Shown here piece after piece: positions 63,176-64,000 of a stretch of 64,000 nt of DNA. The first letter of the stretch is position 1. Each line of letters begins with the position of its first letter. The stretch comes from Malus domestica (lineage: Eukaryota > Streptophyta > Magnoliopsida > Rosales > Rosaceae). The notes below the pieces were generated by a model that had not been told where the DNA came from, did no database searches, and saw only the letters and a list, made by a program, of their open reading frames with translations. The translations under genes were made by a program, and so were the position numbers. The DNA lies in contig NC_091669.1 of NCBI RefSeq assembly GCF_042453785.1, positions 33,869,001 to 33,933,000 on the forward strand, read 5' to 3'.

Positions 63176-63285
63176 ATGGAGCTTTCGGGAAATGGTGGAG
63201 CTTCAAGTGATGAAGCATCGAATTCCCGCAGAGGCAACAAAAAATATCATCGCCATACTAATGAGCAGATACAACGACTCGAAGA
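63176..63285 (+). CDS. Class IV HD-ZIP homeobox protein, first exon (partial gene)
   Basis: The exon encodes MELSGNGGASSDEASNSRRG, then NKKYHRHTNEQIQRLEE, and stops at a GTAAG donor after 63285. Basic text (KKYHRHT) leading into QIQRLE is the start of the homeodomain of class IV HD-ZIP (GL2/HDG) transcription factors, which act in the nucleus in epidermal and trichome programmes. The acidic Ser-rich head is typical of the class. The rest (homeodomain helices, leucine zipper, START domain) must lie beyond 64000. The start is the first ATG after a CT-rich leader. Confidence 0.85.
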
Positions 63286-64000
63286 GTAAGAATCAACCTC
63301 CAATTATTTATCTTATTTTCCTCAACTCTATTATGTTCATGTGCTGAATGTGGATGAAGGACCAATACATGCATGATTGTTCCTTACAAAAAAATCTACA
63401 TGGAAATTACTTTTTCTTTTACTAGTGAGTATCCAATTAGATCATTTTCCTTGGTTGTTTTTCTTCTATATCTGTATACAAATGAGAATTTTCATCAGTT
63501 CCTCACCGAGGATTTGATTTCTGTGGGATGCGGTTTAGTATGTGTATCAAGTTTGTTGAATTGGATTGCTGTGCTCATATCATCTGATCTGTTTCTCCAA
63601 CCAAAAAATAAGAAATACTTATGTCGATATCATCTTTTTCGTGAATTAAATTCTCACTTCGAAATCTGTTAATGAAAGACTTCTCTTTTCCAAACGGCCA
63701 TAAATTGGGTATAGATCCCAGATCAATGCTTGTTTGAAAGGTTCTTTTGAAAGTTATGACTTAGACTTGCTTTTTATTTTTTTATTTTTCATACACAGAC
63801 TAATCTTCAAGTAATTCTGTCTTTCTTTTACGGTTAACAGTTCTATCATCAATTGAATTTCAATGCATTTGATCGTAGATATTAAACCTTGGTCTCTATT
63901 TTTCTCCAATTTGAGGTTGTGTTTTTTCTTTCCACTTCTTAATCTGTCGCACTTGATCTTGAATGATAACGGGGTTCTTTTGGATGTAGATTTTTCAAGC
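63286..64000 (+). other. HD-ZIP intron 1 (runs off the window)
   Basis: T-rich plant intron sequence from the donor at 63286. No acceptor giving the homeodomain continuation is recognised before the window ends. No other gene is seen. Confidence 0.65.

Overview
This window is nuclear DNA of a flowering plant: long AT-rich introns, multi-exon genes with GT-AG junctions, plastid-targeted RecA, plant glutamate decarboxylase with a calmodulin-binding tail, and many plant-type transposons and SINEs. Gene content and repeat style suggest a woody eudicot, perhaps Rosaceae (apple/pear group); that assignment is inference.

Layout. (1) 1-3667: 3' part of a decayed Ty1/copia element. (2) A direct tandem duplication fills most of the window. 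Unit A (about 3671-28300) and unit B (about 28470-51330) each hold, in the same order, a glutamate decarboxylase gene (GAD, minus strand), an intergenic block with a candidate pair of C/D-box snoRNA genes (plus strand), and a cytosolic NADP-isocitrate dehydrogenase gene (ICDH, minus strand). Both GAD copies look intact (7 exons, 501 codons). ICDH-B is intact (15 exons, 412 codons). ICDH-A lacks exon 1 because recognisable homology between the units stops inside ICDH intron 1, and it has further lesions, so it is a pseudogene. (3) 54711-60626: an intact 13-exon plastid-type recA homologue (430 codons). (4) 61730-61888: a broken piece of an MBF1 gene. (5) 63176-64000: first exon of a class IV HD-ZIP homeobox gene that runs off the right edge.

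Because the two units are paralogous, each serves as the empty site for insertions in the other. Unit A carries a 6.56-kb CACTA transposon (TSD CAT) holding intron-containing subtilase fragments and a 345-bp tandem array, itself hit by a hAT element (8-bp TSD). It also has a hAT element with transposase remains and a nested 154-bp element, and several MITEs. Unit B carries other MITEs, a SINE, a LINE tail and two minisatellites. The GAD promoters have diverged. I found no clearly novel biological system. The strongest second-look items are the snoRNA pair with a conserved promoter, the gene-carrying CACTA, and the ICDH copy truncated at the duplication edge.
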